From NCBI RefSeq assembly GCF_014697545.1, contig NZ_JACJSA010000006.1:310001-374000 (forward strand): DNA of 64,000 bases. Reading direction: 5' to 3'. Positions 37,860 to 46,159 of this stretch are shown here, one piece after another. Within the stretch, counting starts at the first letter, position 1; every line of letters starts with the position of its first letter. Origin of the DNA: Oscillatoria sp. FACHB-1407. Its GTDB lineage: Bacteria; Cyanobacteriota; Cyanobacteriia; Elainellales; Elainellaceae. The notes beneath the pieces are model-generated. The model had not been told where the DNA came from and made no database searches. It worked only from the letters and a program-made list of their open reading frames with translations. The position numbers and the translations under genes were made by a program.

Positions 37860-38615
37860 ATGCTGGTTTTTGTAGTTCCAGTGCAGAGTAAAGCTACAGC
37901 AAAGTCTTGGAATCGTGTCTCTCAGTTGTTTGAACGGTGTGTGCAATCTGTTTGTCAGCAGAGTTCACCCCACTTTCAAGTTATTGTAGTTTGCAACGAG
38001 AAGCCCGATACGGCTTTCAGACATCCCAAAATTAGTTATGTTGAAGTCGATTTTCCTGTGCCAGATATCAACTCTGGTAGACCAAAGGAAATTCTAAATG
38101 AGAAACGCACCGATAGAGGACGGAAGCAATTACGTGGGTTAGTAGCAGCACAAGAGTTTAATCCTACTCACACCATGTTGCTGGATGCGGACGATCTCGT
38201 GAGTAAGCGGTTGGCAGAATTTGTTCATCGTCATCCTAAAGCTAATGGATGGTTTGTGAATAAGGGCTATCGCTATGCCCCTGGCAGTTACTGGATTTAT
38301 AAGAAAGCGAACGGTTTTCATACCATGTGTGGAAGCTGCAACATCATTCGCAATGATCTCAACAAAATTCCAGAGAATCCTGAATACGATCGCGGTTATG
38401 GTTACTACAAGTTCTACTTAAACCATGCCAGGGTTGCTAAGGTTTTAGCAGAAGAAGGCACACCGTTAGAACCTCTACCCTTTTTGGGAGCAGTTTACGT
38501 TGTGCAAACGGGTGAGAACACTTACTTTAGTTCGTCCCGGCTATACCAGGGAATTGGTCGATACATTAACTACCGATTGGTAACGCCATCGATTAGAGAA
38601 GAGTTTTGTCTCTAA
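37860..38615 (+). CDS. Family 2-like glycosyltransferase
   Basis: 251 aa. GT-A fold start (MLVFVVPVQSKATAKSWNRVSQLFERCVQSVCQQ), DADD metal-binding motif near residue 104 (THTMLLDADDLVS) and an acceptor-loop Cys/His region (GFHTMCGSCNIIRND). It transfers a sugar from a nucleotide sugar to an unknown acceptor, probably at the inner membrane surface. No membrane helix. It stands alone between repeats, with no partner sugar genes nearby. ATG 37860 follows GACGAGGTATACA. Confidence 0.78.
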   Translation: MLVFVVPVQSKATAKSWNRVSQLFERCVQSVCQQSSPHFQVIVVCNEKPDTAFRHPKISYVEVDFPVPDINSGRPKEILNEKRTDRGRKQLRGLVAAQEFNPTHTMLLDADDLVSKRLAEFVHRHPKANGWFVNKGYRYAPGSYWIYKKANGFHTMCGSCNIIRNDLNKIPENPEYDRGYGYYKFYLNHARVAKVLAEEGTPLEPLPFLGAVYVVQTGENTYFSSSRLYQGIGRYINYRLVTPSIREEFCL

Positions 38616-38814
38616 CTGCAAAACCTATCTTACGTTTGAGACGAAAGCTTAAGCCAATCTAAGCGATCGCCTCAATTTTGTTTTTGAAAGGTAAACTCTT
38701 GAGGTGTTAAATTACACAAGCGCAGCATATAGGGCTAGAGTCAAGAGTTAAAGAACTTATTTGCAGAGCTAGCCTAATTTGTGAAAGCTTGGTTTCTCAA
38801 GAGAGGCTATTGCT

Positions 38815-39141
38815 ATGGTTCAAGAAGTACCTCAATCCCAGTTGGGACAAGTTCAACAACTCAAACTCGACCCAGGCTTTTCTAATGCTCATGCACAGGT
38901 GATTCTCGAGTTGATGGAACAGGTTTTGGAAATCAGCCCGGAAGAGCCATTTGAAACGATCGGTGCTGCCTTCGCATCCAATGACTATGGCTATTTCCGG
39001 CTTGCTTTTAGAAAAGACCAGGGAGACTCTGAGCAGGAAAACGCTTTGTGGGTAGAGTATGTCCGAGTTCGTCATGATCCCGAATTCAAACCCCAATTGA
39101 TCCGTGTTATGGAACAGGTTGGTGTTCTATTACCTGCCTGA
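38815..39141 (+). CDS. Hypothetical protein
   Basis: 108 aa, acidic, soluble, no signal or membrane helix. Visible pattern: an amphipathic first half (NAHAQVILELMEQVLEISPEEPFETIGAAF), then YFRLAFRKDQGDSEQENALWVEYVRVRHDPEFKP. I do not recognise the family. It is preceded by GAGAGG and followed 123 bp later by a response regulator on the same strand. Confidence 0.6.
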   Translation: MVQEVPQSQLGQVQQLKLDPGFSNAHAQVILELMEQVLEISPEEPFETIGAAFASNDYGYFRLAFRKDQGDSEQENALWVEYVRVRHDPEFKPQLIRVMEQVGVLLPA

Positions 39142-39264
39142 CCCTTGGATTGATTTAGATGGGGGTTAAGGCATAACGTCCATGGTTGAGTTCCCCCCTG
39201 AGGCAGTTAACACTGTGTAAAGGAGTTAGGTACAAGGGAGCTAGAGACGTTTCTATGCCTGCTT

Positions 39265-39768
39265 ATGTATCATCTTGCCATCGTTGATGATAATGAATCC
39301 TGGTGTTTTGTGCTGGCACTGCGGTTACAACAACAGGGATATGTGGTGTCCACGTTTACCGATGTGCATGCATTTCTCCAACAAGCTGCGCGATTTGACC
39401 TGGTTCTGATTGATTTTTCAATGCCAGTCCCCCGTTATCAGGCGGGTATGGATGGACCTGAAGTAATTTGCAAAGTCAGGCATCGTCTTGAGTACCCACC
39501 ATTAATGGTGCTCGTCTCCAGTTTCTTTACAGAAGACTTATTAAGTCATGCCGCGGAAATCTGTCCTGAAGCAGATGCCATTTTAAGCAAACGAACCGAA
39601 GCCACAACGATGCTCCGGCAAATTAAGCAACTCCTGGAGCAACGGGAGCAACGCGATCGCAATCAGGGCGATCGCCACTACACTCGCTCTAGTCAGATGG
39701 TTTCTTCTAGTTCCAGGGGTCAGCAAGGTTCTCTGGAACAAAGAACTCGGCGGGAGCACCCTGAGTAA
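39265..39768 (+). CDS. Single-domain response regulator
   Basis: 167 aa. Receiver domain at about 3-128: AIVDDNESW (acidic pair), LVLIDFSMPVP with acceptor Asp near residue 51, LVSSFF (Ser switch position) and SKRTE with the conserved Lys near 110. No DNA-binding output; the tail of about 40 residues is Gln/Arg/Ser-rich. That tail overlaps the 3' end of the convergent ABC ATPase gene by 62 bp, so the last 20 codons are shared antisense. Partner kinase unknown. Confidence 0.85.
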   Translation: MYHLAIVDDNESWCFVLALRLQQQGYVVSTFTDVHAFLQQAARFDLVLIDFSMPVPRYQAGMDGPEVICKVRHRLEYPPLMVLVSSFFTEDLLSHAAEICPEADAILSKRTEATTMLRQIKQLLEQREQRDRNQGDRHYTRSSQMVSSSSRGQQGSLEQRTRREHPE

Positions 39769-40654
39769 TTTCAACGTAAATGTGTTCAAGGCGAACAGGT
39801 TGCCGCGAGATCGAGTCGAGCGGAATACCGTCAAATCGTTCAAGAATGTCCTTCAGTTCCAGATGCTCCGGTAGCCAAAAAGCCAGTTCTCCACCGTAGC
39901 GGCGAGGCTTGAAGCCATGCTCACGGGCACGGGCGATCGCTCCTGGTTCATCTGGGGTATGGACAATGACAATGTCTGTCGCTGCGATCCGGTTTCGCAA
40001 TTCAGCCAGGGTGCCCTCTGCGAGAAGTTGCCCCCCTTTGAGGATACCGATTCGCTGACAGAGCCGCTCCACTTCATCCAACAGATGACTGGTCAGCAAA
40101 ATCGTCATCCCCTGGTCTTTCAGTCGCTTAATTAAGTCCCAGATTTCGTAGCGAGCTTCGATATCGAGCCCAGTTGTGGGTTCGTCGAGAATCACTAGCT
40201 TGGGACAATGCACCAGTGCGATCGCCATACTCAGTCGTCGCTGCATCCCTCCACTCAGGGTCTCTACTGGACTGTTGGCGCGATCGCCCAAATTCACCGC
40301 CTCCAGACAGGTCTGTACTTGCCGTTGGCGTTCGGCTTTGCTGAGTCCATAGATTTGAGCAAAGAAATTGAGATTTTCTCGACAGGTCAGGGATCGATAA
40401 AGCAGGTTTTCCTGGGGGGCGATGCCGATCCAGGCTTTGGTCGCGTCAGAAACTGCTTTTCCGTTGACTTTAACCGTGCCGCTATCCGCCTTCAACAGGT
40501 TACAGATGATATTGATTGTGGTGGTCTTGCCTGCGCCATTGGGACCCAACAGACCGTAAATCTCCCCCGGTGCGATCGCCAACGACAGGTCTTCTAAAAC
40601 GGCGCGATCGCCATAACGTTTGCTCAGTTGCTTAATCTGTAGTGCCAGCGTCAC
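39707..40654 (-). CDS. ABC exporter ATP-binding protein (ABC-2 type)
   Basis: 315 aa from GTG 40654, which overlaps the permease stop as GTGA. Walker A GPNGAGKTTTINI near 45, signature LSGGMQRRLSMAIAL, Walker B LVILDEPTTGLD, H-loop LLTSHLL. C-terminal accessory domain (PEYLELKDI-like, LEHLELKDILERFDGIP) as in drug or polysaccharide ABC-2 systems. It powers the permease encoded just upstream. Substrate unknown. The 3' end overlaps the convergent response regulator gene by 62 bp. Confidence 0.88.
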   Translation of the reverse strand: MTLALQIKQLSKRYGDRAVLEDLSLAIAPGEIYGLLGPNGAGKTTTINIICNLLKADSGTVKVNGKAVSDATKAWIGIAPQENLLYRSLTCRENLNFFAQIYGLSKAERQRQVQTCLEAVNLGDRANSPVETLSGGMQRRLSMAIALVHCPKLVILDEPTTGLDIEARYEIWDLIKRLKDQGMTILLTSHLLDEVERLCQRIGILKGGQLLAEGTLAELRNRIAATDIVIVHTPDEPGAIARAREHGFKPRRYGGELAFWLPEHLELKDILERFDGIPLDSISRQPVRLEHIYVEITQGAPAEFFVPENLADPWN

Positions 40655-41445
40655 AGTCTTCTCTCCGACCAAATCATTCGACGGTAAGACAACCATCCAC
40701 CGACGATCATCAACCCTGCAAATCCAACAAGAAACCAAAAGTGGGGGGCGATCGCTGCCAGATCATCTCCATTCGCGGCAACTCCCGTCAATGCCTCATT
40801 CATGTGGTAAATGGGATTATATTCCGCGATGCGTAACAGACTGTCAGGAAAGAGGGATGTCGGTAGAAAAACCCCACCCAGAATCAGTAGCGGCACCCCA
40901 AAAGCAGCCACCAGGGCATTGACATCCTCCGTGCGGCGAGCAAACTGAGTTCCTAAAATGAAGCCGACCCCCACATAGGCAATGATGCTCAACAGCAAAA
41001 TGGCAATACACAGCAGAATAGAGCCTTCTAAACGTGCCCCTAAAAACGCTGCTAGAGTGTATACCAAAAGGGTTTGACCCGTACCAATGCCTAAATGTGC
41101 CAGAAAAATTCCTAAAAAATAAGAAGTGCCACTGAGGGGCGAGATAAACAACCGCTTCAGCGTGTGCTGCTCTCGCTCTGAAACAACCGTTGCCACACTT
41201 CCGCCCAGGCAACTAAAGAATAGAGCCGCCCCCACCAAAGTTGCTGGAGCCGCCACCTCAAATGCCTCCGCCTGACTCAGTTGAGCACGCTCCTGAATGA
41301 TAAAGCCGTTCAGAAGCAACACGGAAATAGGGAAAATTGCCCAAAAGATGAGCGATCGCCTGCGGCGCACCAATTCTGTCAAGATCCGTTGTGCTACTGC
41401 CAGCGTCTCACGCCAGTATTTGAGCCAGTTCACCGTTTTCCTCAT
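40651..41445 (-). CDS. ABC-2 type transporter permease
   Basis: 264 aa from ATG 41445 (MRKTVNWLKYWRETLAVAQRI). The frame stays open further upstream, but only through heptamer repeats. Six membrane helices, with FGVPLLILGGVFLPTSLFPDSLLRIAEYNPIYHMNEAL typical of the DrrB/NodJ-like group. Forms the membrane part of an exporter with the overlapping ATPase gene. Substrate unknown. Confidence 0.86.
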   Translation of the reverse strand: MRKTVNWLKYWRETLAVAQRILTELVRRRRSLIFWAIFPISVLLLNGFIIQERAQLSQAEAFEVAAPATLVGAALFFSCLGGSVATVVSEREQHTLKRLFISPLSGTSYFLGIFLAHLGIGTGQTLLVYTLAAFLGARLEGSILLCIAILLLSIIAYVGVGFILGTQFARRTEDVNALVAAFGVPLLILGGVFLPTSLFPDSLLRIAEYNPIYHMNEALTGVAANGDDLAAIAPHFWFLVGFAGLMIVGGWLSYRRMIWSERRL

Positions 41446-41875
41446 AGGTGGGTTGCATTCGTTATCATAACTTGCTTGGGGAGTGGGGAGTGGGGAGTGG
41501 AGGAGTGAGGGAGTGGAGGAGTGAGGGAGTGGAGGAGTAAGACTCCTGACCATTAACCCCTAACTATTGACCATTGACCATTAACCATTAACCCCTAACC
41601 ATTAACTGTATTGACTCACCAGGTTAGCCTAAATACGCGGTGCGTTACGCTGACGCTAACAGCACCCTACAGGCTAATGCTCTGAGTCATTACAATCAAC
41701 CATTAACTATTGACCATTGACCATTAACTATTGACCATTGACCATTGACCCCTACCCCCTACCCAACCCTAATTCACCCCAAAATATAAATTCTCTTTGC
41801 TCGTTTGGATTTGAAGGCGATCGCTGTGTTTAAACCAGTAAGTAACTATCATTCTTTCTCTAAACGGTTAAACCT
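41446..41875. other. 430-bp intergenic region with heptamer repeats
   Basis: 41477-41540: GGGGAGT/GGAGGAGTGA units. 41541-41610 and 41697-41760: TTGACCA/TTAACCA/TTAACTA units. Between them, 41613-41690 is a foldback element whose ends read TTGACTCA and TGAGTCA with inner TAGCCT/AGGCTA. It must also contain the start region of the GTG-initiated gene at 41876. Confidence 0.75.
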
Positions 41876-43183
41876 GTGGCTCACGAACCGTACGACCAAA
41901 TTGTTAGACAATACATAGAACGAGTGACGGCTCTGCGCGATCAACGGCGGGAATTGCCTGATGCCAAGATGTTGCAGGCGATCGCCCAGGATTTGGGGAT
42001 GACCCAAGCTGATCTGATGGCTGCGGAGGAAGCGGCTCAGCTATCCACTCAACGGGGATTGGGTTATCTGCGGCACCAACGATGGGATGATGCGATCGCC
42101 GAATTTACAAATGCAGTGGCACTACAACCCACTCAAGTCGAAACCCTGCATGGTTTGGCTCTTGCTTATAAAGAACGGTGGACGACTCAACACAAGGTGG
42201 CAGACCAGCAGGAAGCCATTCGACTGACCAAGCAGTGCCTGGAGCTAGACCCTAATCACGAAGCTTCCTTTGCGCTGTTGAATGACCTCGACAGGCCTCT
42301 GCCTCCCGCACGGCGGACTAAGTCCAATCGGGGTTGGCGGTATCCGGCTCTCATTGGAGTGACGACCGTTTTGGTCATCGCAGGTTTGATCTCTTACCTC
42401 ACGGTCAAACCCTCCGAACCCTCCGATGGGACAACGGCTCCTACGATTGAAAGCGTGACGACCAGCGATGCAACGGAACAGCCCGATGAGGTTGAAGTGC
42501 CTGTTCAATTTGTGGAGTCAGAGCAGATTAGCGGATTGCGGTTTAGCGTTCGTGAGTCAAACTATGCCACCTATGGCTCCAACTTTCATACGTTGGTGGC
42601 AGACATTCAGAATCAGAGCCAGTTTGAGCTTCAAGAATTGAAGTTTAAGGTTGAATTTCTCGATGCATCTGGTCAGGTGTTTCGCACTGCCTTTCAAACG
42701 GGGATTTCTTCTTCTGATGCTCCTATGCGTCCGGGGGATGCAGTGGGAGTGGAGTGGCTTGAGGAAAATGCGGGAGAGGCTCATGCAGTGAGGGTTTCGG
42801 TGCAAACGCTGAAACAATCACCTGCCGCTACAACCTATTCCCCTGCGAAAGTCTTGCCAGCACGGTGGTTGAGCCAACGCCCAACGGAAATGAACTTAGA
42901 AGTTCGAGAACGGTTTAGTCAATTTGAAGCTTACGATTCAGGCAGTGCTTATCACACCTTAACGCTAGAAGTTGAAAACACCGGACAGGTTGCCCTGGAA
43001 ACGGTGCAGGTTCTAGTAGAAACGCTGGATGCAGGCGATCGCGTCTTATCTTCCGACGAATACTACATCATCACCGGATCGGATGCCTCCCTGCTGCCGG
43101 GGCAAACCCGTGTCCGTAGTTTCGTTACCTCTACAACACCGGCATTTCAGCGTTATCGAGTGGCGATCGTCAATGTTAAGTAA
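41876..43183 (+). CDS. TPR protein with one membrane helix and two beta-sandwich domains
   Basis: 435 aa, GTG start. N-terminal cytoplasmic part with an alpha-helical segment (about 1-55) and TPR-like repeats (about 60-145, RGLGYLRHQRWDDAIAEFTNAVALQPTQVETLHGLALAYKE). Membrane helix at about 162-180 (YPALIGVTTVLVIAGLISYLTV), acidic Thr/Ser linker. Then two related extracytoplasmic domains of about 100 residues (YGSNFHTLVADIQNQSQFELQELKFKVEFLDASGQV and SAYHTLTLEVENTGQVALETVQVLVETLDAGDRV), which resemble FxLYD-type folds. Probably a scaffold; partner unknown. Not recognised as a named family. Confidence 0.75.
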   Translation: MAHEPYDQIVRQYIERVTALRDQRRELPDAKMLQAIAQDLGMTQADLMAAEEAAQLSTQRGLGYLRHQRWDDAIAEFTNAVALQPTQVETLHGLALAYKERWTTQHKVADQQEAIRLTKQCLELDPNHEASFALLNDLDRPLPPARRTKSNRGWRYPALIGVTTVLVIAGLISYLTVKPSEPSDGTTAPTIESVTTSDATEQPDEVEVPVQFVESEQISGLRFSVRESNYATYGSNFHTLVADIQNQSQFELQELKFKVEFLDASGQVFRTAFQTGISSSDAPMRPGDAVGVEWLEENAGEAHAVRVSVQTLKQSPAATTYSPAKVLPARWLSQRPTEMNLEVRERFSQFEAYDSGSAYHTLTLEVENTGQVALETVQVLVETLDAGDRVLSSDEYYIITGSDASLLPGQTRVRSFVTSTTPAFQRYRVAIVNVK

Positions 43184-43205
43184 CGTGATTCAGGATCAGG
43201 ATTTC

Positions 43206-43345
43206 GGCGGTTTTAACCGCCGCTATAAGAGCAAAACCGACCTGCGTCGGTTCGTCAAACCTGCATTTTCCGTAATCCGCATCGGTGGACTTCGCTCTAG
43301 TAGCCGCGAATTCATTCGCCGGGCTCTTAAACCGAACTGACGTTA
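43206..43345. repeat. Dispersed repeat, family R3, copy A
   Basis: GGCGGTTTTAACCGCC, AAAACCGACC, CGTCGGTT.., AATTCATTCGCC.., CTTAAACCGAA. Related to 56617-56758 and, inverted, 44072-44180. The first 16 bases form a hairpin right after the preceding gene and may act as its terminator. Confidence 0.75.
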
Positions 43346-43412
43346 AGTAGGCGTTGGGACAAATCTTACTTCAATTCAGCAATGCCAAGAGGCAAGTATT
43401 GACGCAACGAAA

Positions 43413-43934
43413 TCACCGCAAAACCTCAGGTGGCGGATTGATTGCGCCAGAATTGTAATCTTCCCAAACGCCCTCTAGCAGGCGGCGTCTCTCGTCGCCT
43501 GCATCCCCATAGCTCTGAGCTTCAACCTGCAAAAACTTCTGGAATAGAGGGTTTTGAGCTAAGTTCAACAATTCCTCTAATTCTGCTTCTGAAAAATTGG
43601 CTTCTAGCTGCGATAGATAATGTTCTTCCGCATGGCTCCATCCCACCTCCTGCACAAAGACCCCATGCAACCACTCCCTAAAACCAGCACCCTGCGTCGT
43701 TTGCACGGATACATCGACGCTGTTGCCCAGATACAGGTCATACTGTGCAGCAGTTCCCAGTTCTGTCAGCACAGTTCTCGCTAACGCTTGTTTGGATGCA
43801 TCTAGCAGTGCAGTTTCTGTCGGATCAGGTTGCTGAAGTGCCTGTTGAGGGGTGGTTGAATAGGCACTGCAAGTGCTGAAAAGAAGACCCAGCATGACCA
43901 GAACCATGGGAAACCAAGCTTTTAGTTTGAGCAT
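43413..43934 (-). CDS. Secreted protein, DUF2059-like
   Basis: 173 aa from ATG 43934; the frame continues upstream only through repeat R2. N-terminal signal peptide (MLKLKAWFPMVLVMLGLLFSTCSA), with a Cys that only poorly fits a lipobox. The mature part is helical and acidic. ANFSEAELEELLNLAQNPLFQKFLQVEAQ near residues 110-140 resembles the DUF2059 core (an E-E-L ... sP..qKf pattern). Predicted periplasmic, function unknown. Confidence 0.65.
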   Translation of the reverse strand: MLKLKAWFPMVLVMLGLLFSTCSAYSTTPQQALQQPDPTETALLDASKQALARTVLTELGTAAQYDLYLGNSVDVSVQTTQGAGFREWLHGVFVQEVGWSHAEEHYLSQLEANFSEAELEELLNLAQNPLFQKFLQVEAQSYGDAGDERRRLLEGVWEDYNSGAINPPPEVLR

Positions 43935-43960
43935 TGTCAGCGAAGGAATGAGGAAGTTGT

Positions 43961-44063
43961 TATAGCTTTGGTCAGAAAGCTTAGGACAAAGCGAGTGGTT
44001 CAACCCTGATGCTGGGAAGGCTTTCTGACTCGTTGTAGCCACATTTGATGGAGCTACGGCTAT
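43961..44063. repeat. Dispersed repeat, family R2, copy D
   Basis: TATAGCTTTGGTCAGAAAGC ... GGCTTTCTGACTCG ... GAGCTACGGCTAT. It ends 27 bp before the start codon of the secreted protein gene on the other strand, so it could lie in that gene's 5' leader. Confidence 0.88.
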
Positions 44064-44227
44064 CACTATAACGTCAGTTTGGTTTAAGAGCTTGGCGCGA
44101 ATGAAGTCGCCGCTATGAAAGCCAACTCCGCCGATGCAGACTTTAGAAGAAGCGAGTTTTGATGAACCGACATAGGTTGGTCATACAGCCATAGCCATCC
44201 CATTTGATTCATGAAGAAGTCTGAGAT

Positions 44228-44360
44228 AGGGTCAATGGTCGATGGTCAATGGTCGATGGTCGATGGTCAATGGTCGATGGTCAATGGTCAATGGTCAATG
44301 GTCAATGGTCGATGGTCAATGGTCAATGGTCAATGGTCAATGGTCGATGGTCAATGGTCA
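44228..44360. repeat. GGTCAAT/GGTCGAT heptamer array (STRR)
   Basis: About 19 heptamers, GGTCAAT with scattered GGTCGAT, where the array at 2728 has GGTCAGT. Flanks on both sides match that array. Confidence 0.95.
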
Positions 44361-44467
44361 ATCGTTGCTGTTCATACACAAATGACGAATGACGAATGAA
44401 AGAGTAGGTTTCACGATTGATTTAGGACTGCCCTATCAACCATTTACTCAAGAACCATCAACCACCT

Positions 44468-44875
44468 CTAATCCTTCGTTGGATTCTTAATCCGCTCCTC
44501 AATATCGTCTAAGGTCTGAATCACCAGTCGCTTAGCCTGCAATTTCCAACCCCACTTTTGAACGCGGATGGCAGCATAACCAGCCGCAATGGTAATCAGC
44601 AGATCCAGGGGTTGAATGAAAGAAATGCCCAACAACATACTTAGTCCGGCAATTCCCCACAGTGGCAACGCAACTGTCTGGCGTTGTTTCTCAACAAGCT
44701 GACCGATCGCGTCGGTTGGCATCTCCGCCAGCAAAGTTTCCCGAATTTGTCGTTGTTCGGCTAGCGGCACAGACAGGGCTATCTTGGGGCGCAACCGCTC
44801 GATTTTGCGAGCATCGGTGCTGTATTGAGTCAATTCGTCCTCCGCCATGAGGACTAAGCGTTCTAACTGTCCCAT
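44468..44875 (-). CDS. Small membrane protein, cyanobacterial type
   Basis: 135 aa. Charged helical N-terminal half, two adjacent membrane helices (about 71-105, LPLWGIAGLSMLLGISFIQPLDLLITIAAGYAAI), then a basic amphipathic C-terminus. Ten bases downstream of the HHL1-like gene on the same strand, so almost surely co-transcribed with it. Not recognised as a named family; a role near the thylakoid with HHL1 is inference from position. Confidence 0.72.
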   Translation of the reverse strand: MGQLERLVLMAEDELTQYSTDARKIERLRPKIALSVPLAEQRQIRETLLAEMPTDAIGQLVEKQRQTVALPLWGIAGLSMLLGISFIQPLDLLITIAAGYAAIRVQKWGWKLQAKRLVIQTLDDIEERIKNPTKD

Positions 44876-44884
44876 GAGGATGTG

Positions 44885-45310
44885 TTAACCCCGTTTGAAA
44901 ATCGATGTGAGGCGATCGCCAATTTGACTCACCACGTTCTGCAATCCGCCAACCGTCTGGGGTTGAACTGCTATCTGGATGGGTTCATCCTTAAACTCTT
45001 TGAGTCGGTAGCCGTATTCTAAATTCTGTTGGTGTTTCCGCAAAACAGGGAAGAGCCGAAACGCACCCTGTAGTAGCTCTTGCTGACTCCCAAAAATGGC
45101 CTGGTTAATTTGGTTAGAGCGTTTTACTGCGATCGCCCCTACGGGAAACCAGTTGGGTCTGCCTTTGATGCGAATGTAAATCTCGTAATCAGGAGTACCG
45201 TCTGCCTTCATTCGGTCGTATTGCTGTGCTGCTTTTGCACGCTCAGGCGATCGCTTAGATGCTTTTTGGGGCTGAGGTTTTCCAAATCCGAGGTTGGCAG
45301 ACATAAACAC
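44885..45310 (-). CDS. HHL1-like protein
   Basis: 141 aa (139 from the second ATG at 45304). It matches my memory of HHL1 (hypersensitive to high light 1): GRPNWFPVGAIAVKRSNQINQAIFGSQQELLQGAFRLFPVLRKHQQNLEYGYRLKEF. In Arabidopsis HHL1 is a thylakoid protein needed for photosystem II repair in strong light; the cyanobacterial version has no transit peptide and a basic N-terminus (KPQPQKASKRSPERAKAAQQYDRM). Followed by a small membrane protein gene after 9 bp. This supports a phototrophic host. Confidence 0.8.
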   Translation of the reverse strand: MFMSANLGFGKPQPQKASKRSPERAKAAQQYDRMKADGTPDYEIYIRIKGRPNWFPVGAIAVKRSNQINQAIFGSQQELLQGAFRLFPVLRKHQQNLEYGYRLKEFKDEPIQIAVQPQTVGGLQNVVSQIGDRLTSIFKRG

Positions 45311-45523
45311 TGAATGTAAACGTTAATAAAAGTTTACAACATTTTAAGAAAAATTCTTCTGCCAATGGTCAATGGTTGGTAGTCAATGGTCAATGGTTAG
45401 TGGTTAGTAGTCAATGGTTAGTGGTCAATGGTTAGTAGTTAATAGCTGAGAGTCACAGAGCAGTAGCAACGAACAATTGACGATTGACGATTGACCATAC
45501 CCTATTCCCCACTCCCCACTCCC
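45311..45523. repeat. Mixed heptamer array with a conserved central junction
   Basis: 45364-45435 is GGTCAAT/GGTTAGT/AGTCAAT. 45436-45475 is a non-repetitive junction (TAATAGCTGAGAGTCAC, AGCAACGAACAATT). Then TTGACGA units and a CCCCACT block run to 45525. The same junction occurs inverted at 52085-52130. Confidence 0.88.
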
Positions 45524-46159
45524 TCAACTCTGTGGTTCCCGTTGCACAAATGCTGTAATTGCCCCAATGCCCAGTGCTGCGAGAATGGCAAACCCAAGTA
45601 ACAACTGACTGCCCTCAAAGATGCCTGCTCCGGCGGCAACCCAAAGTGGTTTGGCAACGGCAATGCTCACTACCAGAGCCAATAGATAGCGAGACCAACT
45701 GATGCTGGTTAAGCCGACACCGTAGGCGACGAAGTCAAATAGCCCGGTCATCAGGAACCCCAGCATCAGGAAAAAGTTGCGTTCCAGATGACGTTGACCC
45801 AGGCGATCGACTTTTTCCATAAACTGTTCGCCAACGAACCTCTGGACTAATCCTCGCCCATACCGCCGAGCGATGTAGAAGTTGAAGGTGCAGGAGGCAA
45901 GGTCTGCCAGTGCCACGATGAGAAGCCCTTGAGCAAAGCCAAACAGCCCTCCCGCGAGAATCGCGTAGGCAGTCCCCGGCAACACAGGCACGATGATGCT
46001 AGTAAAGCGCAACCCAAAAACGATCGCAGGTGCCCAAATGCCAAATTGATCGACCTGATCGCGAATACGCTCAATACCGACTTTGTTGATCACGGCAATT
46101 ACCGCCACAATCAACACCCCAATCAATACCCATCGGGCGATCGCAATCCATCGTTTCAT
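45524..46159 (-). CDS. TVP38/TMEM64 (DedA-like) membrane protein
   Basis: 211 aa, about six hydrophobic segments. SNARE-associated/VTT domain with the re-entrant motifs FGLRFTSIIVPVLPGTAYAILAGGLFGF and FNFYIARRYGRGLVQRFVG, and FVAYGVGLTSISWSRYLLALV. Family members are thought to scramble or transport phospholipids; substrate here unknown. It overlaps the SDR gene by four bases (ATGA), so the two are translationally coupled. Confidence 0.87.
   Translation of the reverse strand: MKRWIAIARWVLIGVLIVAVIAVINKVGIERIRDQVDQFGIWAPAIVFGLRFTSIIVPVLPGTAYAILAGGLFGFAQGLLIVALADLASCTFNFYIARRYGRGLVQRFVGEQFMEKVDRLGQRHLERNFFLMLGFLMTGLFDFVAYGVGLTSISWSRYLLALVVSIAVAKPLWVAAGAGIFEGSQLLLGFAILAALGIGAITAFVQREPQS

Larger units (their letters stand above)
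43935..44467. other. 533-bp intergenic region: R2, R3 and a heptamer array in series
   Basis: 43961-44063 repeat R2 copy D; 44072-44180 repeat R3 inverted; 44195-44430 heptamer array with the same flanks as 2690-2975. No gene. Confidence 0.8.
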
